From Deltaproteobacteria bacterium (GTDB lineage: Bacteria; Myxococcota; UBA727; VGSZ01), in the NCBI GenBank assembly GCA_020850995.1, contig JADZDP010000143.1, forward strand, positions 2,501-66,500: a stretch of DNA of 64,000 nucleotides, written 5' to 3'. The translations under genes were made by a program, and so were the position numbers. Within the stretch, counting starts at the first letter, position 1. Each line of letters begins with the position of its first letter. The notes under the pieces were generated by a model. That model searched no databases, was not told where the DNA came from, and saw only the letters and a list, made by a program, of their open reading frames with translations. Below are positions 19,874 to 28,003 of the stretch, in pieces.

Positions 19874-20698
19874 GTGCGGGTGCTGCTGCGCTCCTTGCGC
19901 GACCATTGGGCGGAAGCCGCGCCGCGCTTGTACGGTGCGTCGGCCGAGCTCTTGCTCGACGCGCTGCCGCCCCTGCAGCCGCACTCGCGCTTCCTCGAGG
20001 TCTCCGCTGGCCCGGGCATGCTCTCTCGAGCGCTGGCCGAGCGCATCGCGGGGCTCGGCCGCCTCATCGCCATCGAGGAGGATCCCGGATTGGCGCGGCA
20101 CCTGCCGTCGACGCGCGGCCGCTCGGCGCGCGCGGTGGCGGCGGTGGATCGCTTGCCGTTCGCGGCCGGCTCCTTCGACGTCGCGCTCGGCAACCTCGCC
20201 GTGGGCGACCCACTGAACGACGGCGCGCGCCTCTCCGAGCTGCGCCGCACCCTTCGTCCCGGTGGCTGGCTCTTGCTCACGGCCTTCCTGAAGGGCTCCT
20301 TCGACGAGCTGCTCGACGTGCTCACCGAGGCCTGCGAGACAGAGTCCTTGCCCGACGCGCGCCGCGCGCTGCTCGACGTGCGCGAGGGCTTGCCCGAGCC
20401 CGATGATCTGAGCTCGGCGTTGGCCGCCGCGGGCCTGCCCGTGGTCCACCTGGGCGTCGAGGAGCGGGCGCTGTTCTTCCCAGGCGGTGCCGCGGCCTTC
20501 GAAGACCCGCTGGTCCGCGAGCTCTTGGTGCCCTCGTGGCTGGTGGACCTCGAGCTGCCCGAGCGAGCGTGGGAAGCGGCGGCGCGCGCGGCCCAGACCT
20601 ACCTGCCGGGCGCGCGCTTTGCCGTGCGCTTGCGCACGGCCATCAGCACCAGCCGCGTCGAACGCAAGCGCACCGCGCCGGCCGCCGAGGAGGGGTAG
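19874..20698 (+). CDS. Class I SAM-dependent methyltransferase
   Basis: 274 residues with a GTG start at 19874. Motif I FLEVSAGPGMLSRALAERI (about 40-58), an acidic end of strand 2 (IAIEED), LPFAAGSFDVALGNLAVGD, and RTLRPGGWLLLTAFLKGSF place it in the UbiE/Methyltransf_11 group. The C-terminal 80 residues are not recognised. The substrate is unknown. Only 27 bases separate its start from that of the divergent RlmI-like gene, so their promoters must overlap. Confidence 0.82.
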   Translation: MRVLLRSLRDHWAEAAPRLYGASAELLLDALPPLQPHSRFLEVSAGPGMLSRALAERIAGLGRLIAIEEDPGLARHLPSTRGRSARAVAAVDRLPFAAGSFDVALGNLAVGDPLNDGARLSELRRTLRPGGWLLLTAFLKGSFDELLDVLTEACETESLPDARRALLDVREGLPEPDDLSSALAAAGLPVVHLGVEERALFFPGGAAAFEDPLVRELLVPSWLVDLELPERAWEAAARAAQTYLPGARFAVRLRTAISTSRVERKRTAPAAEEG

Positions 20699-20814
20699 GC
20701 CGGCGGCAGAGGCGCGGATCGAAAGGGGATCGGGCGGTCGATCGTTGCTAGGCTTGCCGGGAGCGACCCCGTGCGCAGGGTACACGGGAAGCGCGCCGTC
20801 GCGCCGGAGGTAGG

Positions 20815-21417
20815 ATGTCGATCATCAAGGACATCGTGATGTCGGCGAGCGTGGCCGTTGGCAACGTCGCCAGCCGCGAGCGCGACCGCGAGCTCGAGAC
20901 CACCCACGAGGATGGCCGCCCCAAGGCCCTGGGCGAGCGCGCGCGCCAGCGCGTGCAGGCCATGGTTGGCGAGGGCACGGCCAAGGTCGTGGTGTCGCAG
21001 ACCGCGCACATCGGCGCCAAGGAGATCGCCAAGCGGGTGTCGGGCGAGACGCTCAAGAAGGTGTTCGGTGCGCTCGCCAAGCGGCCCACGGTGGCGGCCG
21101 GCGCCGCGCTCTTCGCCTTCGACACCGCGCGCGATGGCTTCCGCTTGGCCCGCGGCACCATCGACGGTCACGAGTTCGCCGAGCGCATGGGCGGCAACGG
21201 CGTGGGGCTGGCGGGCGCGGCCGGCGGCGCCTGGGTCGGCTCCATGGTGGGCACGCTGGCCATGCCCGTGGTGGGGACCCTCGTGGGCAGCGTGGTCGGG
21301 GGTGTGGTCGGCGGCATCGGCGGCGACACCTTCGGCCGGCGCCAGGTACGCAAGTGGCTTGGCGGCGACGACGAGGAGTGGGACGACGACGAGGACGACG
21401 AGGACGACGAGGGTTGA
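20815..21417 (+). CDS. Glycine-zipper protein of unknown function
   Basis: 200 residues. The N-terminal half is charged and helical; residues about 128-175 form a Gly/Ala/Val-rich glycine-zipper segment (GGAWVGSMVGTLAMPVVGTLVGSVVGGVVGGIGG) that probably inserts in or spans a membrane; the tail is almost pure Asp/Glu (EEWDDDEDDEDDE). GGAGG precedes the ATG. The stop overlaps the TTG start of the next gene. A possible promoter TAGGCT lies at 20751-20756. I do not recognise the family. Confidence 0.75.
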   Translation: MSIIKDIVMSASVAVGNVASRERDRELETTHEDGRPKALGERARQRVQAMVGEGTAKVVVSQTAHIGAKEIAKRVSGETLKKVFGALAKRPTVAAGAALFAFDTARDGFRLARGTIDGHEFAERMGGNGVGLAGAAGGAWVGSMVGTLAMPVVGTLVGSVVGGVVGGIGGDTFGRRQVRKWLGGDDEEWDDDEDDEDDEG

Positions 21418-21836
21418 CGCAGCATCGCGCATGGGCCTGTGGGCTGGTGACGGCGGCGGCCATGATTGGGTGCGGCGACGGGCACACGCCTCGTCTCGTG
21501 GGCCTGACGCTGGACGGCCAGGCCCCCGATTCGCCCTTGGTGCTGCTCTTGTCGCTCGACTTCGTCGACGACGACGGTGATCTGGACGAGGGCGTGCTCG
21601 ACACCTTCATCAACGGCTCGCCCACCAGCGCCGGGCCCATGCCGCTGCTGCCGATGTTCGTGGGCAGCGACCTCGAGCCGGGGTCCACCCAGGGCCACCT
21701 CGAGTTCGTGCTCGAGCTGTCGTTCGCCGACCCGCCGCCGCCGTCGGGCGCGAGCTTCACGCTCGGGGCCCGCGCCAGCGACGGGGGGCAGCACACCAGC
21801 ACGACGCAGGAGCTTCGCCTCAAGTTGGAGTATTGA
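21414..21836 (+). CDS. Small predicted lipoprotein
   Basis: 140 residues starting at a TTG (21414) that overlaps the preceding stop (TTGA), giving a short signal peptide with lipobox MIGC (Cys20). The mature part is a compact beta-rich domain (LVGLTLDGQAPDSPLVLLLSL, then FVLELSFADPPPP) of no recognised family. A later GTG at 21447 would remove most of the signal peptide. It is translationally coupled to the glycine-zipper gene. Confidence 0.65.
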   Translation: MTQHRAWACGLVTAAAMIGCGDGHTPRLVGLTLDGQAPDSPLVLLLSLDFVDDDGDLDEGVLDTFINGSPTSAGPMPLLPMFVGSDLEPGSTQGHLEFVLELSFADPPPPSGASFTLGARASDGGQHTSTTQELRLKLEY

Positions 21837-21842
21837 GGGGGG

Positions 21843-22334
21843 ATGGTGAGCGACAAGCCAACCGACCATGACCTCCCGGATCGCCGCGACGACGAGGATG
21901 ACGACGAGCCACCACCCGAGCGCGGCGGTTTTGCCGCCAAGGTGCTCGGTGATCTCGCGCGGCGGGCGCTGACCACGGGCATTGGCGCCGTGTTCCTGTC
22001 GGAAGAGTCGCTGCGGACGCAGCTCGCCGAGATGAAGCTCCCCAAGGAGGCGATGGCCTACGTGGTCTCGCAGGCCGATCGCACCAAGCGCGAGATCGTC
22101 AACGCCATCGCGCGCGAGACCCGCGAGTTCCTGTCGCGCCTCGAGGTCGACAAGGTGCTGGCGCGCGCGCTCGTGGGCACCACGGTCGAGATCCAAACGC
22201 GCATCCGCATCCTGCCGAAGGACGACGGTGTGCAACCCGTGGTCGAGGAGTCGACCACGCGCGTCGATCTGGGCGACGAGCCGAAGCGGCGGCGCAAGAA
22301 GAAGCGCGACGCCGGCGACGACGCCGACGATTGA
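21843..22334 (+). CDS. Conserved-looking charged protein, possibly phasin-like
   Basis: 163 residues. Acidic N-terminus (about 1-25), then an amphipathic helical core (LSEESLRTQLAEMKLPKEAMAYVVSQADRTKREIVNAIARETREFLSRLEVDKVL) and a basic tail (KRRRKKKRD). The core resembles other short helical proteins that pair with membranes or granules, but I cannot assign a family. It lies six bases after the lipoprotein gene and faces the convergent MCE gene with an 18-base gap. Confidence 0.7.
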   Translation: MVSDKPTDHDLPDRRDDEDDDEPPPERGGFAAKVLGDLARRALTTGIGAVFLSEESLRTQLAEMKLPKEAMAYVVSQADRTKREIVNAIARETREFLSRLEVDKVLARALVGTTVEIQTRIRILPKDDGVQPVVEESTTRVDLGDEPKRRRKKKRDAGDDADD

Positions 22335-22352
22335 TTGAAACCCTGCCGCAGC

Positions 22353-23354
22353 TCATTCCGGCAGCGCCACCGACTCGTCGCGCAGCTTCTTGATGCGCGA
22401 GGTCACCGTCTGGTCGGGGATGAGGTTCACGCGCACACCCTGCACCTGGAAGAACTCGCGCACGCTCTTCTCGTCGACCGACTCGATCTTGCTGAGCGTG
22501 CGGTCGAAGCGCGACAGCACACCGTCGAGGCGCTTGGCGGCGGTGCGCAGGTCGGCCATGGCGGTGCGCATGTCGCCGGTGATGTGGTCGATGTTCTCGG
22601 CGGCCGGTCCCACGCGCGCCGCCGCCTCCTCGATCATCTTGGGATCGACGCCGGCCAAGATGTCGTCGAGGCGGGCGCTGGCGCTCTCGAGCCTGTTCGC
22701 GAGGCCCGGCCCGTGCTCGCGCGCCATGGCGATGACCGCAGCCACGTCGTCACCGCTGCCCTCGACCAGCTTGGAGGTGCCACGCACCAGCACCCGCACG
22801 TCGTTGAGTGTGGCCACGACCTGGTCTTCCAGGCGCGCGCCGCCCTCGCCCTCGAGCATGTGGTCGACGTGCGCCAGCGCGCTCTCGAGCGGGGGCGTGA
22901 TGCGGTTGAGGCGGTCGACCAGCACGGCCACGTCGCGGATCACCTGATCAATCTCGACGGTGGGCACGTTGTTCTCGAGCACCGCGCCCGGTGTGAGCAC
23001 CGGCGCTGGCGCCGCGCCGGGGTCGAGGTCGACGTATTTCTCGCCCAGCAGCGTGCGCTGGCGCAGGGCCGCGCGCGCGTCGGCGTGCAGTTGCACGTCG
23101 GGCGCGATGGCGATGCCCACGCGCGCGCGCCGGCCCTCGACCCGAATCTCGTCGACGATGCCGACCTTGACGCCCGCCACGGCCACGGCGTTGTCCTCGG
23201 TGAGGCCCAGGGCGCTGTCGAGCAAGAGCACGTAGCGCTGCGCGTTCGACGGCGCCGCGCCGCCCACGGCGAAGGTGAGCCACAAAAAGCCCGCGAGCGC
23301 GGCCACGACCAGCGCGCCCAGGGCGACCTCGGCCTTCCAGCTCCCCGGCTCCAT
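22353..23354 (-). CDS. mlaD: MCE-family (MlaD-like) lipid-binding protein
   Basis: 333 residues. An N-terminal transmembrane helix (about 8-30, ALGALVVAALAGFLWLTF) anchors a single MCE domain (about 40-120, SALGLTEDNAVAVAGVKVGIVDEI) in the periplasm. A long helical C-terminus follows (about 135-320), longer than E. coli MlaD and expected to form a channel or needle. Last of the permease-permease-ATPase-MCE operon, 27 bases after mlaF. It probably binds phospholipid in transit between membranes. Confidence 0.92.
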   Translation of the reverse strand: MEPGSWKAEVALGALVVAALAGFLWLTFAVGGAAPSNAQRYVLLLDSALGLTEDNAVAVAGVKVGIVDEIRVEGRRARVGIAIAPDVQLHADARAALRQRTLLGEKYVDLDPGAAPAPVLTPGAVLENNVPTVEIDQVIRDVAVLVDRLNRITPPLESALAHVDHMLEGEGGARLEDQVVATLNDVRVLVRGTSKLVEGSGDDVAAVIAMAREHGPGLANRLESASARLDDILAGVDPKMIEEAAARVGPAAENIDHITGDMRTAMADLRTAAKRLDGVLSRFDRTLSKIESVDEKSVREFFQVQGVRVNLIPDQTVTSRIKKLRDESVALPE

Positions 23355-23381
23355 CTGCGCTCGAGGCTAGGGGTACCGACG

Positions 23382-24215
23382 TCAAAGCTCAAGATCGCCG
23401 CTCCCCGTGGGCGGCGGCGCGGGCGCCGCGGGCGCCTCACCCGCCCCCGCGGGCACGCGGTCGAGGAAGGCGCGCACCGCCGGGTCCGTCGAGGCCCACA
23501 CCGCGCCCCTCGTGCCAAAGGCGCGCAGGCGACCGTCGACCAGCAGGCCCACGTGGTCGGCGATGGCGGCGGCGCTGACGATGTCGTGGGTGATGGCGAT
23601 GAAGGTGGTCCCCAGGCGCCCTTGGGTCTCACGCAGGAGCGCATCGATGGCTGCGCTGGTCTGCGGGTCGAGGCCGCTGGTGGGCTCGTCGAACAGCACC
23701 AGCTCGGGCTCGAGCGCCAGCGCGCGCGCCAGGGCCACCCGCTTCTGCTGTCCGCCCGAGAGCTGGTCGGGCCGACGATCGTGCAAGCCCCCAAGGCCCA
23801 CCTGCTCGAGCAGCGCCAGCGCGCGGCTCTTCGCCTCGGGTGCGGGGCGGCGCGCCACGCGCAGCAGGGGGAACGCCACGTTGTCGACGACCGAGAGCGA
23901 CTGAAAGAGCGCGTTGTCTTGGAAGAGCATGCCCATGCGTCGCCGCAGCGCGAGCAGCCCACGGCGCGGCAGCGCGAACACGTCCTCGCCGAGCACGCGC
24001 ACCTGGCCAGCGTTGGGCCGCACGAGCCCCGTGACGAAGCCGAGCAGCGTGCTCTTGCCGCTGCCCGAGGGCCCGAGCAGCGCGGTGATGCGCCCGCGCG
24101 GGATCGCCAGCGTGACGTCGTGGATGACCTCCCGATCGCCGAAGCGCTTGCAGACGCCGCTCAGCGCCACGGCGGGCTCGTCGGCGATGGGCGCAGGCGC
24201 GCGCTGTTCGCTCAT
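23382..24215 (-). CDS. mlaF: MlaF-like ABC transporter ATPase
   Basis: 277 residues. Walker A GPSGSGKST (48-56), Q-loop MLFQDNALFQSL, signature LSGGQQKR, Walker B LVLFDEPTSGLDP, and the switch His in ITHD are all intact. The FQDNALFQSLSVVDNVAFPL Q-loop sequence is typical of Mla/MCE ATPases. The C-terminus carries an Ala/Pro-rich tail. The ATG overlaps the stop of the upstream permease gene by one base (TGATG). Confidence 0.95.
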   Translation of the reverse strand: MSEQRAPAPIADEPAVALSGVCKRFGDREVIHDVTLAIPRGRITALLGPSGSGKSTLLGFVTGLVRPNAGQVRVLGEDVFALPRRGLLALRRRMGMLFQDNALFQSLSVVDNVAFPLLRVARRPAPEAKSRALALLEQVGLGGLHDRRPDQLSGGQQKRVALARALALEPELVLFDEPTSGLDPQTSAAIDALLRETQGRLGTTFIAITHDIVSAAAIADHVGLLVDGRLRAFGTRGAVWASTDPAVRAFLDRVPAGAGEAPAAPAPPPTGSGDLEL

Positions 24216-24991
24216 CACGCGAGCCTGCCGTAGATCGCGCTCGAGAGCGCCAGGCTCGCCGCCGAGACCGCGACCAGGGCGCGGATGACCGCGCGGTTGG
24301 TGGCGCGGCCCACGCCGCGCGCGCCGGGGCCCGCGGCGAGCCCCTCGCGCGCGCTGATGGCGCCGAGCATGAAGCCGAGCACCACGCCTTTCACCGCGCC
24401 CACCACGAGGTCGGCGGCCACCACGCCGCTCCAGAGGTTGTTCCACATGGCGCCGCGATCGAGCCCGAGCTGCCAGACGCCGATGGCCTGAGCCCCGAGC
24501 ATGCCGGCGGCGCACCCCACCAGCACGCACACGGGCGTGCCGAGGACTGCCGCTACCATGCGGGGGCCCACCAAGAGGCGCAGCGGGTCGAGGCCCATGA
24601 CCTCGAGCGCGTCGGTCTGCCTGGTGGCCTTCATGGTGGCGAGCTGTGACGCGATCTCGGCGCCCGAGCGCGCCGCCACCGACGCCGCGGCGAGCAAGGG
24701 GAACACCTCGCGCACGCCGCCGAAGCCCACCGCGATCCCGGCCAGCGCGCCGCCCCCAAAGGGCGAGAGCGAGGCCGCTGCCTGCACGGTCAGCATGGCG
24801 CCCGAGAAGAAGGTCACCACGAACACCACGGGCACCGAGGTGACTACCAAACGTAGGGTCAACAGCGCCGTGTCGAGGAGCGGCGGCCCACGCAGCGTGG
24901 CCAGGGCGGCGCGCGGCCAGAACGCGGCCGCCCCGGTCAGATCCGCGACCGCGGCCGCAAGTCGAGGCAGGGGAGCCGGGCGCGCGCTCAC
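24215..24991 (-). CDS. mlaE: MlaE-family permease, second of pair
   Basis: 258 residues with a GTG start that overlaps the first permease gene (GTGA). MlaE family features: five hydrophobic segments and the signature SGAEIASQLATMKATRQTDALEVMGLDPLRLLVGPR between them. The C-terminal GVGRATNRAVIRALVAV is also typical. It should form the membrane part of an MCE ABC transporter with the adjacent paralogue. Confidence 0.93.
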   Translation of the reverse strand: MSARPAPLPRLAAAVADLTGAAAFWPRAALATLRGPPLLDTALLTLRLVVTSVPVVFVVTFFSGAMLTVQAAASLSPFGGGALAGIAVGFGGVREVFPLLAAASVAARSGAEIASQLATMKATRQTDALEVMGLDPLRLLVGPRMVAAVLGTPVCVLVGCAAGMLGAQAIGVWQLGLDRGAMWNNLWSGVVAADLVVGAVKGVVLGFMLGAISAREGLAAGPGARGVGRATNRAVIRALVAVSAASLALSSAIYGRLA

Positions 24992-25782
24992 AGCGCCACT
25001 GCTCCGCCGCGCATGCCGAAGATGGCGGTGTTGCACAGGTAATTGAGCAGCAGGATGAGGATCACCGAGGCGACGACGGCGCGATTGGCGGCGCGCCCCA
25101 CCCCGGCGGCAGTGCGCTCCGCGAAGAAGCCAGCGCTCGCGCACACCGCCCCGAGCGCGGCACCGAACAGGACGGTCTTCGCGCCCGACAGCCACACGTC
25201 GGCGGCGCTGACGCCGTCGAGGGCGGTGTCGACAAAGAGGGTGTGCGGCACGCCGAGCACGGGCACCGCCATGACCCATGCCCCGAGCACGCCGCAGACC
25301 ATGGCAAGCCCGTTCAAGAGCGGCGCCGCTACCGCCGCGCCCACGATGCGCGGCCCCGCCACCTCGGCGCGGGGATCGACGCCCATGACCTCGAGCGCGT
25401 CGAGCTCGTGGGCCACGCGCATGGCGCCGAGCTCGGCGGCGATGCCGGCGCCGCCCTGCATGGCCACCACCACCGCCGCGAAGCCGGGGGCCAGCTCGCG
25501 CACGATGGTGGCCACGCACAAAGGCGCGATGGCGCGCTCAACGCCGAAGCTGCGCATGAGCGTGAGCCCCTGGAGCGCCAGCATGGCGCCGATGGGGCCG
25601 CACACCAGCATGACCGGGGCGGCGCAGCGAGCCAGGATGGAGACCGCCTGCGCCACGGCCGCGCGCGCGCCATGCACGGTGGCGAGCGCGCGCAGGGCGG
25701 CGGCGGGCGCGAACGCGACCACCCGCCCGGCGCCCACCAAGACGGCCAGGGCCGGGCGGCCGAGCAGCGCCAGCGGGTTCAC
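24988..25782 (-). CDS. MlaE-family permease, first of pair
   Basis: 264 residues with a GTG start overlapping the cyclophilin stop (GTGA). It has the MlaE signature GGAGIAAELGAMRVAHELDALEVMGVDP and the C-terminal GVGRAANRAVVASVILILLLNYL. Sequence divergence from the adjacent permease is substantial, so the two look like ancient paralogues that form a heterodimer, as the YrbEA/YrbEB pair does in actinobacterial Mce systems (known), rather than the homodimer of E. coli MlaE. Confidence 0.93.
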   Translation of the reverse strand: MNPLALLGRPALAVLVGAGRVVAFAPAAALRALATVHGARAAVAQAVSILARCAAPVMLVCGPIGAMLALQGLTLMRSFGVERAIAPLCVATIVRELAPGFAAVVVAMQGGAGIAAELGAMRVAHELDALEVMGVDPRAEVAGPRIVGAAVAAPLLNGLAMVCGVLGAWVMAVPVLGVPHTLFVDTALDGVSAADVWLSGAKTVLFGAALGAVCASAGFFAERTAAGVGRAANRAVVASVILILLLNYLCNTAIFGMRGGAVAL

Positions 25783-26564
25783 TTCTTCGGCGCGCCCCGG
25801 CCAATGAGCACGCGCTTGAGCACCACGTCCTGGGCGGGCTTCGAGCCCGAGGCCCCGTCCGCTTTTGGCACGCGCGTGATCTTCGGGATCAGATCAAGTC
25901 CCTCGGTTACCTTGCCGAAAACGCTGTGCTTTCCGTCGAGCCAGGTCGTGGCCTTTTCGGTGATGAAGAACTGCGAGCCGTTGGTGTTCCGGCCGCTGTT
26001 GGCCATGGAGAGCACGCCCGGGCCGTCGTGCTTGAGCGCGGGGTGGAACTCGTCGGCGAACTTGTAGCCGGGGCCGCCCGTGCCAAGCCCGAGCGGGTCG
26101 CCGCCCTGGATCATGAAGTCCGGGATCACGCGGTGAAAGACGGTGCCGTCGTAGAGCGGCTTCTTCACGGTCTTGCCGCTCTTCGGGTCGGTCCACTCCT
26201 TGGTGCCCTCGGCGAGCTGCACGAAGTTGGTGACGGTGCTCGGCACCTTGTCCCAGAACAGCTCCATCACCATCGTGCCCATGGAGGTGTCGAAGGTGGC
26301 GTACAGCTTGTCGCCCACCTTGAGGCCGAGGGTCTTGGCCGCTTCCTCCACGTTGACGGGCGGCGGCGGCGGCGTGCTCGCCTGCGCCAGGCGCTTCTCG
26401 AGGTTGCGCTTGGCCTGCTCGGCGCTCTTGAGGTTCTCCTGGCACTTGCCCAGGTCGGCCTCGAGCTTCTGGTTCTTGTCCTCCAGCTCCTTGGCCGAGC
26501 ACGAGGTGGCGGACAAGAGCGCGGCCGCAACCGCGAAGGCGCTCCACAGCGACAATGACTTCAT
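25779..26564 (-). CDS. Cyclophilin-type peptidyl-prolyl isomerase lipoprotein
   Basis: 261 residues. Signal peptide with lipobox SATSC (Cys22), an Asp/Glu/Lys coiled coil (about 24-62), a Pro linker, then a cyclophilin domain (about 85-255) with FHRVIPDFMIQGGDP (catalytic Arg) and NTNGSQFFIT. It probably folds periplasmic or outer-membrane proteins while tethered to a membrane. It starts one base after the second cyclophilin gene and its stop overlaps the start of the MCE permease, so it belongs to the lipid-transport operon. Confidence 0.93.
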   Translation of the reverse strand: MKSLSLWSAFAVAAALLSATSCSAKELEDKNQKLEADLGKCQENLKSAEQAKRNLEKRLAQASTPPPPPVNVEEAAKTLGLKVGDKLYATFDTSMGTMVMELFWDKVPSTVTNFVQLAEGTKEWTDPKSGKTVKKPLYDGTVFHRVIPDFMIQGGDPLGLGTGGPGYKFADEFHPALKHDGPGVLSMANSGRNTNGSQFFITEKATTWLDGKHSVFGKVTEGLDLIPKITRVPKADGASGSKPAQDVVLKRVLIGRGAPKK

Positions 26565-26565
26565 C

Positions 26566-27081
26566 TCAGTACCCCTCGACGATGATCTGCTTGACGCACA
26601 CGGGCGTGACCGGGCGATCGCCGGGCTTCGACGTGGGCGTGGTCTCGATGGTCTTCACGACGTCCAGGCCGTCGATGATCTTGCCGAACACCGGGTGCTT
26701 CGACTGGCCCGGCGTGAACCAATCGAGGTAGCTGTTGTGCACGGTGTTGATGAAGAACTGGGAGCCGCCACTGTTGGGGCGCCCGGTGTTGGCCATGGCC
26801 AGCGTGCCCGGCTCGTTGGAGAGCTTGACGGTGAGCTCGTCTTGGATGTTGCCGTGGGGTGGCCCGCCGGTGCCAGCCTGCGAGCTGTTCGGGTCCTTCG
26901 AGTAAGGGCAGCCGAACTGGATCATGAAGTCCTTGATCACGCGATGGAAATGCAGCCCGTTGTAGAAGCCGCCCTTCGCCAGATCGAGGAAGTTCTTGGC
27001 GGTGATGGGCATCTTGTCGAGGAAGATCTCGGCCTTGAACTTGCCGAGGGTGGTGTCGAAGGTCGCGGTCGGGTTGGCCAT
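26566..27081 (-). CDS. Cyclophilin-type peptidyl-prolyl isomerase, cytoplasmic
   Basis: 171 residues without a signal peptide, the usual length of PpiB-like enzymes. Active-site motifs [17 protein letters not shown] and [11 protein letters not shown] are intact. The ATG at 27081 is chosen because the family begins here and AAGGA lies about ten bases before it; the in-frame extension to 27222 would be low-complexity. First gene of a six-gene minus-strand operon running to the MCE gene at 22353. Confidence 0.92.
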   Translation of the reverse strand: MANPTATFDTTLGKFKAEIFLDKMPITAKNFLDLAKGGFYNGLHFHRVIKDFMIQFGCPYSKDPNSSQAGTGGPPHGNIQDELTVKLSNEPGTLAMANTGRPNSGGSQFFINTVHNSYLDWFTPGQSKHPVFGKIIDGLDVVKTIETTPTSKPGDRPVTPVCVKQIIVEGY

Positions 27082-27212
27082 GGAGGGTCCTTGGTGCTGC
27101 GGCCGGGTGAGCGGTCGGCGTGGTGCGGGACGCGGGGGCCCGCGCGCTGGGAAGCGGGGGGGTCCTAGCACGAAACCCCACGATTCGCGGGTCCAATGCC
27201 GCTGGATCAGGC

Positions 27213-27241
27213 TTGTCGACACGGCGCGTCATGTGTAGGAT
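27213..27241 (+). promoter_or_regulatory. Sigma-70-type promoter for the 27270 gene
   Basis: TTGTCG (27213-27218) and TAGGAT (27236-27241) are 17 bases apart. A transcript from here would have a leader of about 20 bases containing the strong AAAGGAGG ribosome site at 27257-27264. Confidence 0.55.
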
Positions 27242-27269
27242 TGACGCATCGCGCCAAAAGGAGGCAGCA

Positions 27270-27623
27270 ATGACCAAGCAGCAGAAGTCCCCCCGAATCG
27301 TCGACCCCGCCACCGAGACGCCGAGCGCCGCACCAACGCCCGCCGAGCCCGCCAAGGCGCCCGCCGAGCCAGCCTCAGCACCGGCCGGGTCCGTACCGCC
27401 GCCCCGTGGCAGCCTGCCCCAGCGCCTCTTCGAGGCGGCCAAGGCGCGCTTGCGTGGCACGCGCCTCGAGCGCCTGGCCAAGCGCGTGGCCGACACCGCG
27501 GCCAAGGCGCCCGCGCGCGCCGAGCGCGAGCTCGACGCCGCCCTCGACCGTATCGGGCTCGTCCGCAAGAGCAGGACCCAGCCGCCCGCGCCCGCCGGCG
27601 CTCCCGCACCCAAGGCCGCGTGA
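27270..27623 (+). CDS. Small Ala/Pro-rich basic protein
   Basis: 117 residues. The N-terminal half is a Pro/Ala/Glu-rich unstructured segment, then a basic amphipathic helix (LPQRLFEAAKARLRGTRLERLAKRVADTAAKA) and a short tail. The start is set by an excellent Shine-Dalgarno (AAAGGAGG). It lies 35 bases upstream of the phasin-like gene and probably shares its transcript. It resembles the Ala/Pro/Lys-rich tails of phasins or nucleoid proteins in composition only, so no function is assigned. Confidence 0.72.
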   Translation: MTKQQKSPRIVDPATETPSAAPTPAEPAKAPAEPASAPAGSVPPPRGSLPQRLFEAAKARLRGTRLERLAKRVADTAAKAPARAERELDAALDRIGLVRKSRTQPPAPAGAPAPKAA

Positions 27624-27658
27624 CGCCGGGCGACCCGGCGACCTACCATGGAGGAAGC

Positions 27659-28003
27659 ATGTCGGAAGCAACCCAACGCGAGACCAACGAAACCCTGTCG
27701 CGGCGCCTGCGCGATGCATGGATGAAGACGGTGGGCGCCTACGCCACCGACGAGAAGGGCACGCAGGGGCTGTTGCAGCGCCTGGTGGAGTTCGGCGCCC
27801 TCTCGGCCGAGGAGGCCAAGAAGGTGCTCGGCGAGGCGCGCGGCAAGATCGACCGCAACAAGACCGAGCTCGACGCCCGCGTCGACGAGAGCATCAAAGC
27901 GGCGCTGGAGCGCTTCGGCGAGCTGCGCGAGGCTCGGCGCCTCGAGGAGCGCATCGCCGAGCTCGAGGCGCGGCTCAAGGAGCTGGAGTCGCAGGCGGCG
28001 TGA
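27659..28003 (+). CDS. Phasin-like helical protein
   Basis: 114 residues, all helical. The pattern LRDAWMKTVGAYATDEKGTQGLLQRLVEFGALSAEEAKKVLGEARGKI followed by a coiled coil (EARRLEERIAELEARLKELES) resembles polyhydroxyalkanoate granule-associated phasins and their regulators (PhaF/PhaI-like). No PHA synthase gene is near, so a granule role is inference. GGAGGAAG precedes the ATG, and its TGA overlaps the truD GTG. Confidence 0.6.
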   Translation: MSEATQRETNETLSRRLRDAWMKTVGAYATDEKGTQGLLQRLVEFGALSAEEAKKVLGEARGKIDRNKTELDARVDESIKAALERFGELREARRLEERIAELEARLKELESQAA

